NCBI RefSeq assembly: GCF_000203915.1
Contig: NC_008391.1
Location: forward strand, 1,240,001 to 1,304,000
Origin: Burkholderia ambifaria AMMD
Lineage (GTDB): Bacteria; Pseudomonadota; Gammaproteobacteria; Burkholderiales; Burkholderiaceae
DNA: 64,000 bases
Reading direction: 5' to 3'
This document shows, piece by piece, positions 43,500-51,853 of this stretch. The position numbers and the translations under genes were made by a program. The notes under the pieces were generated by a model, which did not search any database, was not told where the DNA came from, and saw nothing but the letters and a program-made list of their open reading frames with translations. Position 1 is the stretch's first letter. Every line of letters starts with the position of its first letter.

Positions 43500-44872
43500 C
43501 GCGCGTGCGACTCGCGATCGAGCGCTGGCGCAGCGCGTCGCTGCGGCGGCGCCTGTTGATGTGGCTGCTGCCCGCCGCCTGCGTGATCGGGCTGGTCGCA
43601 AGCGCGGGCACCTACTGGGGCGCGCTGCGCGAGCTCGACGATCTCCTCGACGACCAGATGCGCAGCATGTCGAAGCAGATCGTCGTCGGCCCGAACGGCG
43701 AGCTGTCGTTTCGCGACCACGGCGACGGCAAGCACGACTTCGAGGCCAGCGATCCCGACGCCGTGCTGCTGCAGGTCTGGCGCAACGGCACTCTGGTCTA
43801 CTCGACCGATCGCGAATCCGCGCTGCCGCCGCCCGCGCAGACGGGCGTCGGCAGCGTCGACGTCGGCGGCCAGCCGTGGCGCACCTATGTGACCCAACGC
43901 GGCGGCACGACGATCCGGCTCGCGCAGGCGCGCCATGCGCGCTGGGAAGCGATCGCGGGCATCGCGGTGCATTTGCTGTGGCCGGTGTTCTCGATGCTGC
44001 CGGTGCTCGCGATCGGGCTGTGGTTCGGCATCGGCGCGGGGCTGCGGCCGCTGCGCACGATCGCATCGGGCCTGAAGCGCAGGAATGCGAACAATCTCGA
44101 ACCGGTCGACGTCGCGTCGATGCCGAACGAGGTGCGGCCGCTCGCCGAAGCGATCAACGACCTGCTCGCGCGGCTCGACCGCTCGTTCACGCTGCAGCGC
44201 CACTTCATCGCCGATGCCGCGCACGAGCTGCGCACGCCGATCATGGGGCTGTCGATCCAGTCGCAATTGCTGCGGCGCGCGGCGACCTCCGACGAACGTG
44301 AACAGATCCTCGCGCAGATCCATGCGGGCACGACACGCCTCGGCCACCTCGCCGAGCAGTTGCTGACGCTCGCGCGCCTCGAACCCGATGCGCAGGCGAG
44401 TGCGTCGGCGTCCACGCCCGTCGATCTCGCCGCGCTGTGCCGCTCGGTGGTCGCCGACCGCACGCGCGTCGCCGATGCGCATCGGATCGACCTCGGCGCG
44501 ATCGTGTCGTCGCCGGTGATGGCCGCCGGCAATATCGATACGTTGCGCGTACTGCTGAACAACCTCGTCGACAACGCGATCCGCTACGCGGGCGACGGCG
44601 CACGCGTCGACGTATCCGCGCGCGTCGACGGCGCCACCCCCGTGCTCGAAGTCGCCGACGACGGCCCCGGCATCCCGGAAGCCGAGCGCACGGAAGTCTG
44701 GGAGCGCTTCTATCGCGGCGAAGGCGCGCAGGCCGTCACGGCGTCGGGCAGCGGACTCGGGCTGTCGATCGTCAAGCGGATCGCCGAACAGCATCGCGCG
44801 ACGGTCGCGCTCGGCACGACGCCAGGCGGGCGCGGGCTGACCGTGACGGTGCGCTTTCCCGTGCCGATCTGA
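43496..44872 (+). CDS. qseC: QseC-like sensor histidine kinase
   Basis: 458 residues. Two membrane helices (about 20-40 and 155-182) enclose a periplasmic sensor region. A HAMP linker follows, then phospho-acceptor His243 in DAAHELRTPIMG. The ATPase domain has the N box NNLVDNAIRYA, the G1 box DDGPGIPE and the G2 box GSGLGLSIV. It should phosphorylate QseB, whose gene it overlaps. Its ligand is uncertain; enteric QseC responds to catecholamines, which may not transfer to this lineage. Confidence 0.9.
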   Translation: MTRVRLAIERWRSASLRRRLLMWLLPAACVIGLVASAGTYWGALRELDDLLDDQMRSMSKQIVVGPNGELSFRDHGDGKHDFEASDPDAVLLQVWRNGTLVYSTDRESALPPPAQTGVGSVDVGGQPWRTYVTQRGGTTIRLAQARHARWEAIAGIAVHLLWPVFSMLPVLAIGLWFGIGAGLRPLRTIASGLKRRNANNLEPVDVASMPNEVRPLAEAINDLLARLDRSFTLQRHFIADAAHELRTPIMGLSIQSQLLRRAATSDEREQILAQIHAGTTRLGHLAEQLLTLARLEPDAQASASASTPVDLAALCRSVVADRTRVADAHRIDLGAIVSSPVMAAGNIDTLRVLLNNLVDNAIRYAGDGARVDVSARVDGATPVLEVADDGPGIPEAERTEVWERFYRGEGAQAVTASGSGLGLSIVKRIAEQHRATVALGTTPGGRGLTVTVRFPVPI

Positions 44873-44892
44873 CGCACGGCCCGATCCGCAGC

Positions 44893-44927
44893 TTGTCCAC
44901 AGATTGTGTTGGCAAGCTTGTGGACAA
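44893..44927. repeat. Paired DnaA-box-like element, copy 1
   Basis: TTGTCCACA (44893-44901), 17-base core GATTGTGTTGGCAAGCT, then TGTGGACAA (44919-44927). The arms are a perfect inverted repeat. It lies just after qseC. This is the first of eight elements with identical 9-17-9 geometry. Confidence 0.9.
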
Positions 44928-45017
44928 CCTGCCGCTAACGGCAGCAAACCATTGATCCGAAAGAACTTGACGGTCGTGCGCAGCGAATGCGCCAGCCGGG
45001 GCGAATCTGCAGCCAAT

Positions 45018-45056
45018 TTGACAACCAGTTGTCCATTACGTAAAGTAGTTGTCAAT
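45018..45056 (+). promoter_or_regulatory. Promoter with MarR-type operator
   Basis: TTGACA (45018-45023) and TAAAGT (45041-45046) are 17 bases apart and form a good -35/-10 pair for the marR gene (start 45083). TTGACAAC (45018-45025) is inverted at GTTGTCCA (45028-45035) and again at GTTGTCAA (45048-45055), so a MarR dimer could occlude the promoter (autoregulation). Confidence 0.6.
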
Positions 45057-45082
45057 TCATCGCGCCATCACGCATCCCGACC

Positions 45083-45529
45083 ATGACGAAACCCGCCAAG
45101 TTGACCGCCGTCGCGCTGTCCGTGTTCCGGCTGAACGGCCTGCTGATCGAATGGGGCAATACCTTTGCCGCGCCGCACGGCCTGACCAGCGCGCGCTGGC
45201 AAGTGCTGGGCGCCATCTCGATGGCGCCGGACGCCCCGAACATCCCGCAGATCGCCGACGCGATGGGCATCACGCGGCAGGCCGTCCTGAAGCAGGTCAA
45301 CGTGCTGACCGAAGAAGGACTCGTGCAACCGCTGCCGAACCCGACGCACAAGCGCTCGCCGTTGTATGCGCTGACGCCGCGCGGTGCCGCGGCCTATCAG
45401 GCGGTGGTCGAGCACTGGCAACACCATGTCCGCGGCCTCGCCGGCCAGTTCAGTTCGACCGATCTCGATGCGGCGATTCGCGTTCTGTCGACGATGTCCG
45501 CCGCTCATGCGCCCGATGGGCATGCGTGA
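45083..45529 (+). CDS. MarR family transcriptional regulator
   Basis: 148 residues with a central winged helix: ARWQVLGAISMAPDAPNIPQ, IADAMGITRQAVLKQVNVL, then TEEGLVQPLPNPTHKRSPLY, the beta wing. MarR proteins repress their own operon and are released by small aromatic ligands or oxidation. The monooxygenase gene follows after 38 bases in the same direction and is the likely target. An operator-like repeat overlaps its promoter. Confidence 0.9.
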   Translation: MTKPAKLTAVALSVFRLNGLLIEWGNTFAAPHGLTSARWQVLGAISMAPDAPNIPQIADAMGITRQAVLKQVNVLTEEGLVQPLPNPTHKRSPLYALTPRGAAAYQAVVEHWQHHVRGLAGQFSSTDLDAAIRVLSTMSAAHAPDGHA

Positions 45530-45567
45530 TCGCATCGTTGGCTCATTCCCCTCAGGAGGGCGTGCCC

Positions 45568-45936
45568 ATGTCACATTTCAAACCGATGGATCCGAACTTT
45601 CCGATCCAGCAACAGCTCGGCATCGACGCCGAACCCGTCGTCCTCGTCAACGTCTTCACGCTGGATCCGGCCGATGAAGCCGACTTCCTGGCCGTGTGGA
45701 AGGACGACGCCGCGTTCATGAAACGACAGCCGGGATTCATTTCGACGCAGCTGCATCGCGCGCTCGGCGACAGCCCGACCTACTTCAACCAGGCGATCTG
45801 GGAGTCGACCGCCGCGTTCCGCGCGGCCTTCACGCATCCCGAGTTCGTCGCGAAGCTGTCGGCCTATCCGTCGTCCGCCGTCGCGAGCCCGCATTTGTTT
45901 CAGAAGGTCGCCGTGGCGGGTATTTGTACTGCGTGA
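45568..45936 (+). CDS. Antibiotic biosynthesis monooxygenase (ABM) domain protein
   Basis: 122 residues from ATG 45568 with a strong CAGGAGGG site 7 bases upstream. The dimeric alpha+beta-barrel ABM fold is suggested by VVLVNVFTLDPADEADFLAV, then FMKRQPGFISTQLHRAL and NQAIWESTAAFRAAFTHPEF. Some members oxidise quinol-type compounds without cofactor; others are heme-degrading or of unknown role. It forms a small operon with the marR gene. Confidence 0.85.
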   Translation: MSHFKPMDPNFPIQQQLGIDAEPVVLVNVFTLDPADEADFLAVWKDDAAFMKRQPGFISTQLHRALGDSPTYFNQAIWESTAAFRAAFTHPEFVAKLSAYPSSAVASPHLFQKVAVAGICTA

Positions 45937-45995
45937 GCCGGCGCGCCGCGCACGGGTGGCACGCTGTGCTGTACTGCTCGATCGCGATCGCGAAG

Positions 45996-46030
45996 TTCTC
46001 CACAGAAAATGTTGGCAAGCTTGTGGATAT
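45996..46030. repeat. Paired DnaA-box-like element, copy 2
   Basis: TTCTCCACA (45996-46004), 17-base core GAAAATGTTGGCAAGCT, TGTGGATAT (46022-46030). The downstream tail ends in CTTGATCC, as in several other copies. Confidence 0.9.
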
Positions 46031-46194
46031 CCTGCGCACCACAACGCTAAGCCCTTGATCCGACGGACTTTGGCACGCGTGATGCAGACGCGGCGCGCAA
46101 CCGGCCGTCAGATGCGCCGGTTCGCCGCACATCGCATCACGATGCCACGTCGGCGACCGGCGATGCACGACACACGATGCGTGTCGTTCGCGAC

Positions 46195-46229
46195 TTACCC
46201 ACAGATTTTGTTGGCAAGCATGTGGATAG
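46195..46229. repeat. Paired DnaA-box-like element, copy 3
   Basis: TTACCCACA (46195-46203), core GATTTTGTTGGCAAGCA, TGTGGATAG (46221-46229). Its tail CCTGCGCATA and GCGCTTGATCCGAAA is nearly the same as in copy 4. Confidence 0.9.
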
Positions 46230-46387
46230 CCTGCGCATAGCGCGATCAAGCGCTTGATCCGAAACGCTTTGTCCGCGTCGCTTCGAATGCGGCACACGGC
46301 GGGCGAAAGGCGACCGTCGACCGGCAAAACCCCGCTCGCGTGTCGTCACGTGATGCGAAGCGCCGCCTGTCGCGCACGCCACGCCAC

Positions 46388-46422
46388 TTACCCACAGATT
46401 TTGTTGGCAAGCGTGTGGATAG
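46388..46422. repeat. Paired DnaA-box-like element, copy 4
   Basis: TTACCCACA (46388-46396), core GATTTTGTTGGCAAGCG, TGTGGATAG (46414-46422), 193 bases from copy 3. Confidence 0.9.
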
Positions 46423-46560
46423 CCTGCGCATACCATGCTCAAGCGCTTGATCCGAAAGGCTTTGTCCGCGCCGCTTCGAACCGTGCAGGCAGGCCTCGCG
46501 CAACGCCTGTCGCATGCGATCGCAGCGGTCGCCGCGCGATGAACGCGACCGATGGCGCGC

Positions 46561-46595
46561 TTGTCCACAATTTTTGTTGGCAAGCATGTGGATAT
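46561..46595. repeat. Paired DnaA-box-like element, copy 5
   Basis: TTGTCCACA (46561-46569), core ATTTTTGTTGGCAAGCA, TGTGGATAT (46587-46595), about 130 bases from the penA stop. Confidence 0.9.
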
Positions 46596-46724
46596 CCTGA
46601 GCATGCGTGACCTAAGTCGTTGATCGCGCAACGTTTCGACATGCCGACCACGACTGCGGCACGGCGCGCCGCCGTCGCGTCATTCATTCATCGATCGGTC
46701 GATCACGCACGCCGCGCCGCCCGC

Positions 46725-47618
46725 TCAGGCGAGCGTCGCGACCGCGATGCGTGCGGCCGCCGCGATCACGTCGTCCTTCGGCTTCGCATCGGCACGCGTC
46801 TGCGTGTAGTACACGGCGAGCACGATCGGCGCGCGCGACGGCAGCCAGATCACGCCCGCATCGTTCGTCGTCCCGTAGTCGCCGGTGCCGGTCTTGTCGC
46901 CCACCTGCGACCCGGCCGGCACGCCCGCGCGAATCCGCTTGTCGCCGACCTTGTTGCCGCGCAGCCATGCAACGAACTGCGCACGCTGCGCGGGCGGCAG
47001 CGCGTCGCCGAGCGTGAGCACGCGCATGCTCGCGGCCATCGCGGCCGGCGTCGTCGTGTCGCGCGGGTCGCCCGGCAACGCCGTGTTCAGTTCGGTCTCC
47101 CAGCGATCGAGCCGGAACGCGTCGTCGCCGATCGAGCGCGCATACGCGGTCACCGCCGACGGTCCGCCGATCAGCTTCATCGCGAGGTTCGCGGCCGAGT
47201 TGTCGCTGTACTGGATCGCCGCCTCGCACAACTCGGCGACGGTCATCCCCGTGCCGACATGCTTGCCCGACACCGGCGAGTAGTTCACGAGATCGGACGG
47301 CCCGTAGGTCACGCGCTGCTGCAGCAACCCCGGACGCTCGACGCTGTGCGCGAGCACCGCCGCGCCCAGCATCGCCTTGAACGTGCTGCAGAACGGGAAG
47401 CGCTCGTCCGCGCGATGCTGCGCGCGCCGGCCGCTCGCAGAGTCGATCGCGCACACGCCGAGATGGCCGCCGGCCGCGTGCTCGAGCGCGGCGAACGACG
47501 TCGCGGACGAAACGTCCTCCCCCGCGGCCGGCGACGATGCGCACGCGGTGACGGTCAGGACGAGCGGCGCCGTCGCGGCGGCCAGCAACAGGGTTCGACG
47601 TTGCGATGAGTAGGTCAT
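46725..47618 (-). CDS. penA: Class A beta-lactamase (PenA/PenB type)
   Basis: 297 residues from ATG 47618. The N-terminus has twin arginines (QRRTLLLAAA) and a lipobox TVTAC (Cys26), so it is probably a Tat-exported lipoprotein, as known for Burkholderia PenA. Catalytic motifs are complete: nucleophile Ser78 in STFK, SDN at 138-140, general base Glu174 in RWETELN and KTG at 242-244. It hydrolyses penicillins and some cephalosporins in the periplasm. The divergent LysR gene is its expected regulator. Confidence 0.92.
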   Translation of the reverse strand: MTYSSQRRTLLLAAATAPLVLTVTACASSPAAGEDVSSATSFAALEHAAGGHLGVCAIDSASGRRAQHRADERFPFCSTFKAMLGAAVLAHSVERPGLLQQRVTYGPSDLVNYSPVSGKHVGTGMTVAELCEAAIQYSDNSAANLAMKLIGGPSAVTAYARSIGDDAFRLDRWETELNTALPGDPRDTTTPAAMAASMRVLTLGDALPPAQRAQFVAWLRGNKVGDKRIRAGVPAGSQVGDKTGTGDYGTTNDAGVIWLPSRAPIVLAVYYTQTRADAKPKDDVIAAAARIAVATLA

Positions 47619-47682
47619 GTCAGGTCTCTCGTGGTGGAATGGATGCGAAACGGCCGGCCGGCGAGACAGCACTATCGTGACT

Positions 47683-47709
47683 TTACGGTTGCCTGACAAG
47701 CAACGATAA
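47683..47709. promoter_or_regulatory. AmpR/PenR-type operator candidate
   Basis: TTACGGTTGC (47683-47692) and GCAACGATAA (47700-47709) form an inverted repeat (two mismatches) around CTGACAA in the 116-base penA-penR gap. AmpR-class regulators bind such a site and act on both divergent promoters. Confidence 0.5.
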
Positions 47710-47734
47710 TTGAGCGCTGCCACAAGAAATTCTT

Positions 47735-48625
47735 ATGACTAAGCTCCGCCCTCACCTCCCACTGAATGCGTTGCGCGCGTTCGAATCGTCGGCGCGCCAC
47801 CTGAACTTCACGCGCGCCGGCCTCGAGCTGAGCGTGACGCAGGCGGCCGTGAGCCAGCAGGTGCGCTCGCTGGAGGAGCGGCTCGGCTGCGCGCTATTCA
47901 CGCGGCTGCCGCGCGGTCTCGGCCTCACCGACGAAGGGCGCGCGCTGCTGCCGGTGCTCAGCGACGCCTTCAGCCGGATCGAAACCGTGCTCAAGCAGTT
48001 CGACGGCGGGCGCTTCCACGAGGTGCTCACGCTCGGCGCGGTCGGCACCTTTGCCATAGGCTGGCTAATGCCACGGTTGAAGCGCTTCGGCGACACGCAC
48101 CCGTTCGTCGAGCTGCGGCTGCGGACCAACAACAACGTCGTCGACCTCGCGGCCGAGGGCCTCGATTTCGCGATCCGCTTCGGTGAAGGCAACTGGCCGG
48201 CGACGCGCAACGAGCGGCTGCTCGACGCGCCGCTCACCGCGCTGTGCGCGCCGGAGATCGCGCGCCGCCTCGCGGCGCCGGCCGATCTCGCGAACGAAAC
48301 GCTGCTGCGCTCGTACCGCACCGACGAATGGCTCGGCTGGTTCGACGCCGCGCAGCTCGAACCGTGGTCGGTCAACGGGCCGGTGTTCGATTCGTCACGG
48401 CTGATGGTCGAGGCGGCGATGCAAGGCGCGGGCATCGCGCTCGCGCCGGCCTGCATGTTCGCGCGCGAACTGCAGCTGGGCCTGCTCGCGCGGCCGCTCG
48501 ACATCGACGTGCGCGCGGGCGGCTACTGGCTCACGTCGCTGAAGTCGAAGCCGCTCACGCCGGCGATGACGCTGTTTCGGGACTGGATCGTCGCGGAAGC
48601 GGCCGGCGCGGCACCGGTCGAATGA
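47735..48625 (+). CDS. penR: AmpR/PenR-type LysR regulator of the beta-lactamase
   Basis: 296 residues. The N-terminal helix-turn-helix reads PLNALRAFESSARHLNFTRA, with LELSVTQAAVSQQVRSLEER downstream; this LPLNALRAFE beginning is typical of AmpR/GcvA-like regulators. The effector domain follows (LTLGAVGTFAIGWLMPRLKR). AmpR proteins sense muropeptides and induce the divergent beta-lactamase gene. Gene orientation and the 116-base gap fit that pairing. Confidence 0.9.
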   Translation: MTKLRPHLPLNALRAFESSARHLNFTRAGLELSVTQAAVSQQVRSLEERLGCALFTRLPRGLGLTDEGRALLPVLSDAFSRIETVLKQFDGGRFHEVLTLGAVGTFAIGWLMPRLKRFGDTHPFVELRLRTNNNVVDLAAEGLDFAIRFGEGNWPATRNERLLDAPLTALCAPEIARRLAAPADLANETLLRSYRTDEWLGWFDAAQLEPWSVNGPVFDSSRLMVEAAMQGAGIALAPACMFARELQLGLLARPLDIDVRAGGYWLTSLKSKPLTPAMTLFRDWIVAEAAGAAPVE

Positions 48626-48635
48626 CGGGCCCGGC

Positions 48636-48670
48636 TTGTCCACAGATTTTGTTGGCAAGGATGTGGATAT
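48636..48670. repeat. Paired DnaA-box-like element, copy 6
   Basis: TTGTCCACA (48636-48644), core GATTTTGTTGGCAAGGA, TGTGGATAT (48662-48670), 11 bases after the penR stop. Confidence 0.9.
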
Positions 48671-48812
48671 CCTGGGTACCCGGGGCCTAACTCGTTGATC
48701 GTGCACGATTTACGGCGTCGATACACACATCGGGCAGCCCGTGCGCACGGGGTTCGACGCACCGGCCGCCGCACGCGGGATCCTCAACCATCAGGAAGCA
48801 ATCAGGTGAGAC

Positions 48813-48847
48813 TTATCCACAGATTTTGTTGGCAAGCCTGTGGATAT
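48813..48847. repeat. Paired DnaA-box-like element, copy 7
   Basis: TTATCCACA (48813-48821) is an exact consensus DnaA box. The core is GATTTTGTTGGCAAGCC and the opposed arm TGTGGATAT (48839-48847). Confidence 0.92.
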
Positions 48848-48976
48848 TCCCCCGATGTGACACGTAACACCCTGATACAAAAGGGGATTCAGTAGATCGG
48901 GCCCGGCGGGTCAACGACGCGGCATCGTTTGCGATCTCGCAGCATTTGCTGCGCGTCCGGATCGGGGCCGGCCGGG

Positions 48977-49011
48977 TTCTCCACAGATTGTGTTGGCAAG
49001 CTTGTGGATAT
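48977..49011. repeat. Paired DnaA-box-like element, copy 8
   Basis: TTCTCCACA (48977-48985), core GATTGTGTTGGCAAGCT, TGTGGATAT (49003-49011). The core variant (GTG) is shared with copy 1. Confidence 0.9.
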
Positions 49012-49121
49012 CCTGCGCACCAGATGGCTAACTCATTGAGCGCACGGGGTTTTGTGCGCGCCGCGCAGGATTGGGCAGCACCGGCGCGGGCCGGGCGGCC
49101 GGCGCCGGGGCTGCCGGTTCG

Positions 49122-49373
49122 TCAGTGCCGGTCGAGCCCGCTGCGCAATTCGCTCGCCTTGTCGCGCAGCGCCTCGTAGCCCGAGCGCGCATGTTCGGGC
49201 AGGTCGGGATCGCCGATCAGCGCGCCGAGCGTTTCGATCAGGCTGAACAGGATGCCCTTCGCCGCCCCCGCCGCGATGCTCTGCGACTCGATCGACTTGT
49301 GCAGGTGGTCGACCGCCGCTTCCAGATTCTCGAGCTTCTGCTCGCCGTCGTCGGGCCGATTGTCGGTCGTCAT
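49122..49373 (-). CDS. Small hypothetical helical protein
   Basis: 83 residues from ATG 49373, chosen because GGAGG lies 8 bases upstream; ATG 49391 and 49379 are in frame. The sequence is acidic and helical: EQKLENLEAAVDHLHKSIES, followed by AAGAAKGILFSLIETLGALI. No domain is recognised. It may be a small coiled-coil or DUF-type protein. It lies between the repeat cluster and the glucosidase gene, which shares its strand. Confidence 0.7.
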   Translation of the reverse strand: MTTDNRPDDGEQKLENLEAAVDHLHKSIESQSIAAGAAKGILFSLIETLGALIGDPDLPEHARSGYEALRDKASELRSGLDRH

Positions 49374-49471
49374 CGTCATTGCCTCCGCCATCGTTCAAGG
49401 GTCATGTCACGATTCTATGCCGCTGCGCGCGAACGTGGCGCGACATCGCGCAACCTTCGCGCACGCCTGCG

Positions 49472-51697
49472 CTACAGCAGCGCGACCACCTTCACGCGAC
49501 CCGGCCGCGCCGCCGCCGCGACCACCTGGCCGTCGACGCGGCGGAACGTCAGCGAGACGGTTTCGTCGCCGACGCGCAGGTCGTCGATGCGCAGCCAGTC
49601 GACGCCTTCGGGCAGCGTCGGGCGCTCGACCCGCACCTCGTGGCGCGCCGCGTCGACGCTCACGCCCAGACACGCCTGCAGCATCATGAACGGCGCACCG
49701 GCCGCCCACGCCTGCGGCAGGCACGCGACCGGATAGGCCGTCGGCGGTTCGCCGCGCCGGCGCGGGAACCCGCAGAACAGCTCCGGCAGCCGCATCTCGA
49801 AGCTGACGGCCGCCTCGAACAACGCGCGCAGCAGGTTCACCGCGGCCGTCTTGTCGCCGTAGCGCGCGAGCCCGCGCGCGATCAGCGCATTGTCGTGCGG
49901 CCACACCGAACCGTTGTGATAGGCCATCGGGTTGAAGCGCGGCTGGCCGGCCGCGAGCGTGCGGATGCCCCAGCCCGTCTGGAACAGCGTCGAGCCGAGC
50001 ACGCTCGCGACCGCCGCGCCGCGCTGCGCGTCGGGCAGCCCGAACGCGAGCAGCTGGCCCGCGTTCGACGCGAGCACGCGGCACAGATCGCCGTGACCGT
50101 CGAGCGCGATCCCGTAGAACTGGGCGTCCGGCATCCAGAACAGCGCGTCGACCTGGTCGCGCAGCGCCTTCGCGCGCAGCGCATAGCGCGTCGCATCGGC
50201 CGCGTGCCCGCGCCGGCGCGAGCACATCGACATCGCGTCGAGTGCCGCGCACGCATACGCCTGCACTTCGACGAGCGCGATCGGGCCGTCCGGGAAGCGG
50301 CCGTCCGCGTGGAACACCGAGTCGTGACTGTCCTTCCAGCCCTGGTTCGCGAGGCCGCGCTCCGACGTGCGCTGGTAGTCGAGCAGCCCGTACGGATTGC
50401 GGTCGCACTTGTCTATCACCCATTGCGCGGCACGCTCGAGCGCGGGCCACAGCTCGTCGATCAGCGCATCGTCGCCGGTATGCTCGACGTACGCGCCCGC
50501 GAGCACGATGAACAGCGGGGTCGTGTCGACGCCGCCGTAATACAGCGCGAACGGCACCTCGCCCGTCGCGGCCATCTCGCTGCGGCGGAACTCGTGCATG
50601 ATCTTGCCGGGCTCGGCGTCGCGGAACGCGGAAGTCTCGCGCGCCTGATGCGCGGCGAGAAAGCGCAGCACGCCGCGCGCGAGCGACGGTTGCAGCCACA
50701 GCATCTGCAGCGACGTGATCACCGCGTCGCGGCCGAACGGGGTCGAGAACCACGGAATGCCCGCATACGGATACGGGCCGGTGTCGAGCTGCGTCGTGAG
50801 CAGCCCGAGATCCGCGAGCGACCGGTCGAGCCACGCGTCGAACAGCGGATTACCGGTGTGCACGCGCGCCATCGACTCGCGTCGCGACCGCATCTCGCGA
50901 TGCACGCCGACGAGCGCGGTGCGCAGCGCGACGCGCCCGCATCCCGGGTCCGCGCCGTGATGCGCCGAATCGAGCGTCGCATCGACGGTCAGGTAGATCG
51001 ACACGCATGCCTGGGCGGCGATCGTCAGCGTGTAGTCGGCACGATCGACCGACAGCGCGTCGGGCGCCGGCGAGAAATGCACGGTCACGTTGCGCTCGAC
51101 TTTGTCGAGGCCGTCGTAGCGCAACCGCACCGCGCCGGCGTCGACGCGCGGCGCGCCCACCGTGCCGCGCTTCGGGCGCAGCGTGCCGCGCACTTCGAAC
51201 ATGTCCTTGAAATCCGCCGCGAACGACAGCGACAGCGGCACTTCGGCCTCGCTCGCGCCGTAGTTCGTCAGCGTCAGCGCTTCGTACAGCACGTCGCCCG
51301 CGAGCACGCGCGTGCGTTCGATGTGGATCACGCCCTCGGGCGTCTCCTTGCCGCCGAGCGGCGGCAGCGGCCGGTTCGTCAGGTGCGCGGTAAACGACGC
51401 GTTGTCCGCGCTCGTCGCGCCCGACAGCAGCGACGGCGCGCGGCCGCCGAACGTCAGGCGCCAGGTCGACAGCACGCGCATGTCGTCGACGTACAGGCCG
51501 TCGTCGCGCCCGCTGATGTCGCCGAGCGCGTCGCCGACCACGAACGCGTCGCCGGATTTGAGCACGTACTGGTTGTTGCGCGCGAGCGCCTGCGGATCGG
51601 CTTCGGGCGCGATGAATGCGGGGCCGGACGCTTGGGTCGGAGGAAGCGGCGCGACTTGCGGCGCCTGCGTCGTGGTGGCTTCGGCGTGATTCGGCAT
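49472..51697 (-). CDS. Amylo-alpha-1,6-glucosidase / glycogen debranching-type protein
   Basis: 741 residues from ATG 51697 (AGGAG 5 bases upstream). The N-terminal glycogen-debranching-type beta domain includes NNQYVLKSGDAFVVGDALGD and TPEGVIHIERTRVLAGDVLYEALTL in pieces. The C-terminal (alpha/alpha)6 barrel has WFSTPFGRDAVITSLQMLWL, DSHDSVFHADGRFPDGPIAL and YHNGSVWPHDNALIARGLAR. It belongs to the MGH-like GH family with trehalase/glucoamylase fold and should remove glucose branches from an oligosaccharide. No signal peptide is seen, so it acts in the cytoplasm. Confidence 0.9.
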   Translation of the reverse strand: MPNHAEATTTQAPQVAPLPPTQASGPAFIAPEADPQALARNNQYVLKSGDAFVVGDALGDISGRDDGLYVDDMRVLSTWRLTFGGRAPSLLSGATSADNASFTAHLTNRPLPPLGGKETPEGVIHIERTRVLAGDVLYEALTLTNYGASEAEVPLSLSFAADFKDMFEVRGTLRPKRGTVGAPRVDAGAVRLRYDGLDKVERNVTVHFSPAPDALSVDRADYTLTIAAQACVSIYLTVDATLDSAHHGADPGCGRVALRTALVGVHREMRSRRESMARVHTGNPLFDAWLDRSLADLGLLTTQLDTGPYPYAGIPWFSTPFGRDAVITSLQMLWLQPSLARGVLRFLAAHQARETSAFRDAEPGKIMHEFRRSEMAATGEVPFALYYGGVDTTPLFIVLAGAYVEHTGDDALIDELWPALERAAQWVIDKCDRNPYGLLDYQRTSERGLANQGWKDSHDSVFHADGRFPDGPIALVEVQAYACAALDAMSMCSRRRGHAADATRYALRAKALRDQVDALFWMPDAQFYGIALDGHGDLCRVLASNAGQLLAFGLPDAQRGAAVASVLGSTLFQTGWGIRTLAAGQPRFNPMAYHNGSVWPHDNALIARGLARYGDKTAAVNLLRALFEAAVSFEMRLPELFCGFPRRRGEPPTAYPVACLPQAWAAGAPFMMLQACLGVSVDAARHEVRVERPTLPEGVDWLRIDDLRVGDETVSLTFRRVDGQVVAAAARPGRVKVVALL

Positions 51698-51853
51698 CGA
51701 TGCTCCTGTGTCGAGGCGCAACGCGCGGCGCGCGTCGCGTGTTTCGCACAGGATAGGCCAGAACGGGGAAAGCGCGCAGCGACGAAAAAGACGCGGCGCC
51801 ATGCGACGTTACCGTCGCCGCATGGCGTCGCGCACAGGCATGTCACGCGCCGG

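Larger units (their letters stand above)
45937..46724. other. 788-base gap holding four paired DnaA-box-like elements
   Basis: No gene is supported. The gap between the ABM gene and the penA 3' end contains repeat copies 2-5. Copies 3 and 4 share extended similarity over about 95 bases, indicating recent duplication. Confidence 0.8.
48626..49121. other. 496-base gap holding three paired DnaA-box-like elements
   Basis: No gene is supported between penR and the small minus-strand gene. Repeat copies 6, 7 and 8 are regularly spaced here at about 164-177 bases. Confidence 0.8.

Noticed and set aside
44893..49011. Dispersed 35-bp element as CRISPR repeats
   Set aside because: Copies are separated by 160-2000 bases with whole genes between them and no cas genes; geometry is that of paired protein-binding sites.
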